NCBI GenBank assembly: GCA_013619035.1
Contig: JABXKX010000290.1
Coordinates: forward strand, 1-6,832
DNA from: Peptostreptococcaceae bacterium
GTDB lineage: Bacteria; Bacillota_A; Clostridia; Peptostreptococcales; Acidaminobacteraceae
Direction of reading: 5' to 3'
Length of the DNA: 6,832 nucleotides
Each line of letters begins with the position of its first letter. The stretch's first letter is position 1. A program made the translations under genes and the position numbers. Below are positions 6,148 through 6,832 of this stretch, one piece after another. The notes below the pieces were generated by a model, which was not told the DNA's origin, made no database searches, and saw only the letters and a program-made list of their open reading frames with translations.

Positions 6148-6771
6148 CTATTCATAGTCTATTAAGACAGCTCTTACTGGACTACCGTCTGCACCTTCAA
6201 TTTTTAGAGGCAGTGCGACAAGTTCATATATGCCTTCAGGTACATCGTTTAATATAACGCCCTCAATATTATAAATATCATATTGATACAACGCTTGATG
6301 AGAAGACAGTGTTTCTACATTGTAAATATCAACACTAGGTGTATCTATACCTATCAATTTCACTCCGCGATCTTTTAGGAAATGTATTAACGCTACTGAA
6401 ATACCTTTAAAGTCATCATCCCATTTTGTTTCATCCATATGATTTGAGGTCTTAAATAAAATCCTCTCCTGTGAAATATCAGTTCTTAAATCTGATATTT
6501 CAATGTGTTTGCCTATAGCATGGGTCACATCAATCACTTGACATTTACCTATGTAGTTATTTAAATCATGTTTTTCTATAGACATGCCATTTGAATCATA
6601 ATGCCAATGTGCATCCACATGAGTGCCTGTATGTAAACTTGCTGAAATCCAAGAAGAATGTCCGGTCATATCTTTTAACTCAAATGACGACTCATTTCTT
6701 TCATACTCTTTGTCACCTGGCCATACCTTTAGATCTTTATTAATTGTTTTTGTGATATCATAAATTTTCAT
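6148..6771 (-). CDS. Cyclase-family metal hydrolase, kynurenine formamidase (KynB)-like
   Basis: Predicted cytoplasmic metal-dependent hydrolase of 207 residues, the usual length for the family. KynB enzymes hydrolyse N-formylkynurenine to kynurenine in tryptophan breakdown; other cyclase-family members act on other amides or lactones. Visible family marks are WPGD (17-20), the metal-binding motif HTGTHVDAHWH (47-57), GIDTPSVD (141-148), H158 and E170 with the 12-residue spacing seen in KynB metal or catalytic residues, and the ending EGIYELVALPLKI...GADGSPVRAVL. The motif normally reads HxGTHxDxPxH; here His55 replaces the proline. The longest frame starts at 6786, but GGAGG at 6781-6777 sits inside it, five bases before the ATG at 6771, giving the conventional start MKIYDIT. 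No other tryptophan-catabolism gene is in view, so the physiological substrate is open. It appears to be a single-gene transcription unit. Confidence 0.85.
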   Translation of the reverse strand: MKIYDITKTINKDLKVWPGDKEYERNESSFELKDMTGHSSWISASLHTGTHVDAHWHYDSNGMSIEKHDLNNYIGKCQVIDVTHAIGKHIEISDLRTDISQERILFKTSNHMDETKWDDDFKGISVALIHFLKDRGVKLIGIDTPSVDIYNVETLSSHQALYQYDIYNIEGVILNDVPEGIYELVALPLKIEGADGSPVRAVLIDYE

Positions 6772-6793
6772 ATCCGCCTCCATCATTTACTTT

Positions 6794-6830
6794 ATTATAT
6801 CTTAAAATCAGACGTTATGAGATGTATACA
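6794..6830 (-). promoter_or_regulatory. -10 box and palindrome upstream of the KynB-like gene
   Basis: A perfect TATAAT (6799-6794, minus strand) lies just upstream of the ribosome binding site. The -35 position (about 6822-6817, TCTCAT) is poor, so an activator may be needed or the box may be accidental. The palindrome TGTATACA at 6823-6830 overlaps or borders the -35 region and could be an operator half-site pair; the window ends two bases later. Confidence 0.45.
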
Positions 6831-6832
6831 AC

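Noticed and set aside
1..6832. CRISPR array, tRNA or rRNA genes.
   Set aside because: No regularly spaced repeats, cloverleaf with GTTCRANNC arm, or rRNA-like segments were seen on either strand.

Overview
The window comes from a low-GC bacterium, by eye about two-thirds A+T, with strong GGAGG-type ribosome binding sites. It uses the standard genetic code: tryptophan is TGG, and TGA is the stop codon of the histidine kinase. A lipoprotein signal, Firmicutes-style intrinsic terminators and the protein mix suggest a Firmicute or an Acholeplasma/Izemoplasma-like Tenericute rather than a UGA=Trp mycoplasma. The exact taxon cannot be fixed from this sequence.

Left part (1-1178): one plus-strand gene, manC-type mannose-1-phosphate guanylyltransferase, ends in a strong hairpin terminator. 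The hairpin abuts the stop codon of the convergent operon and probably serves both directions.

Centre (1177-5520, minus strand): a compact signalling operon read leftwards. Its order is a structured RNA leader (5352-5520), a solute-binding lipoprotein of the NMT1/THI5-like type, a membrane hybrid histidine kinase, and a response regulator. The three coding regions overlap by 14 and 8 bases, so they are probably translationally coupled. No transporter permease or ATPase is present, so the lipoprotein is more likely a ligand presenter for the kinase than a transport component. Two modules look catalytically dead: the kinase's C-terminal receiver has Asn in place of the phospho-Asp, and the regulator's HD-GYP-like output domain has lost its HD and other metal-binding motifs. 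The kinase also carries an HPt domain in front of its receiver, the reverse of the usual order. The leader RNA folds into several hairpins, some needing G-U pairs that exist only on the minus strand. It ends in two mutually exclusive hairpins, one of which covers the lipoprotein ribosome binding site. It could be a regulatory leader or riboswitch, or a relic of a mobile-element RNA such as an IS110-type bridge RNA.

Right part (5521-6832, minus strand): a gene-free AT-rich stretch, then a 75-residue ORF that resembles only the C-terminal tail of Rpn/PD-(D/E)XK transposases yet has its own promoter-like sequence, ribosome binding site and terminator. Last comes a KynB-like cyclase-family metal hydrolase with its own -10 box and a probable terminator. 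The start codons of the lipoprotein, the small ORF and the hydrolase are best placed downstream of the longest possible starts, because good Shine-Dalgarno sequences sit inside the longer versions.
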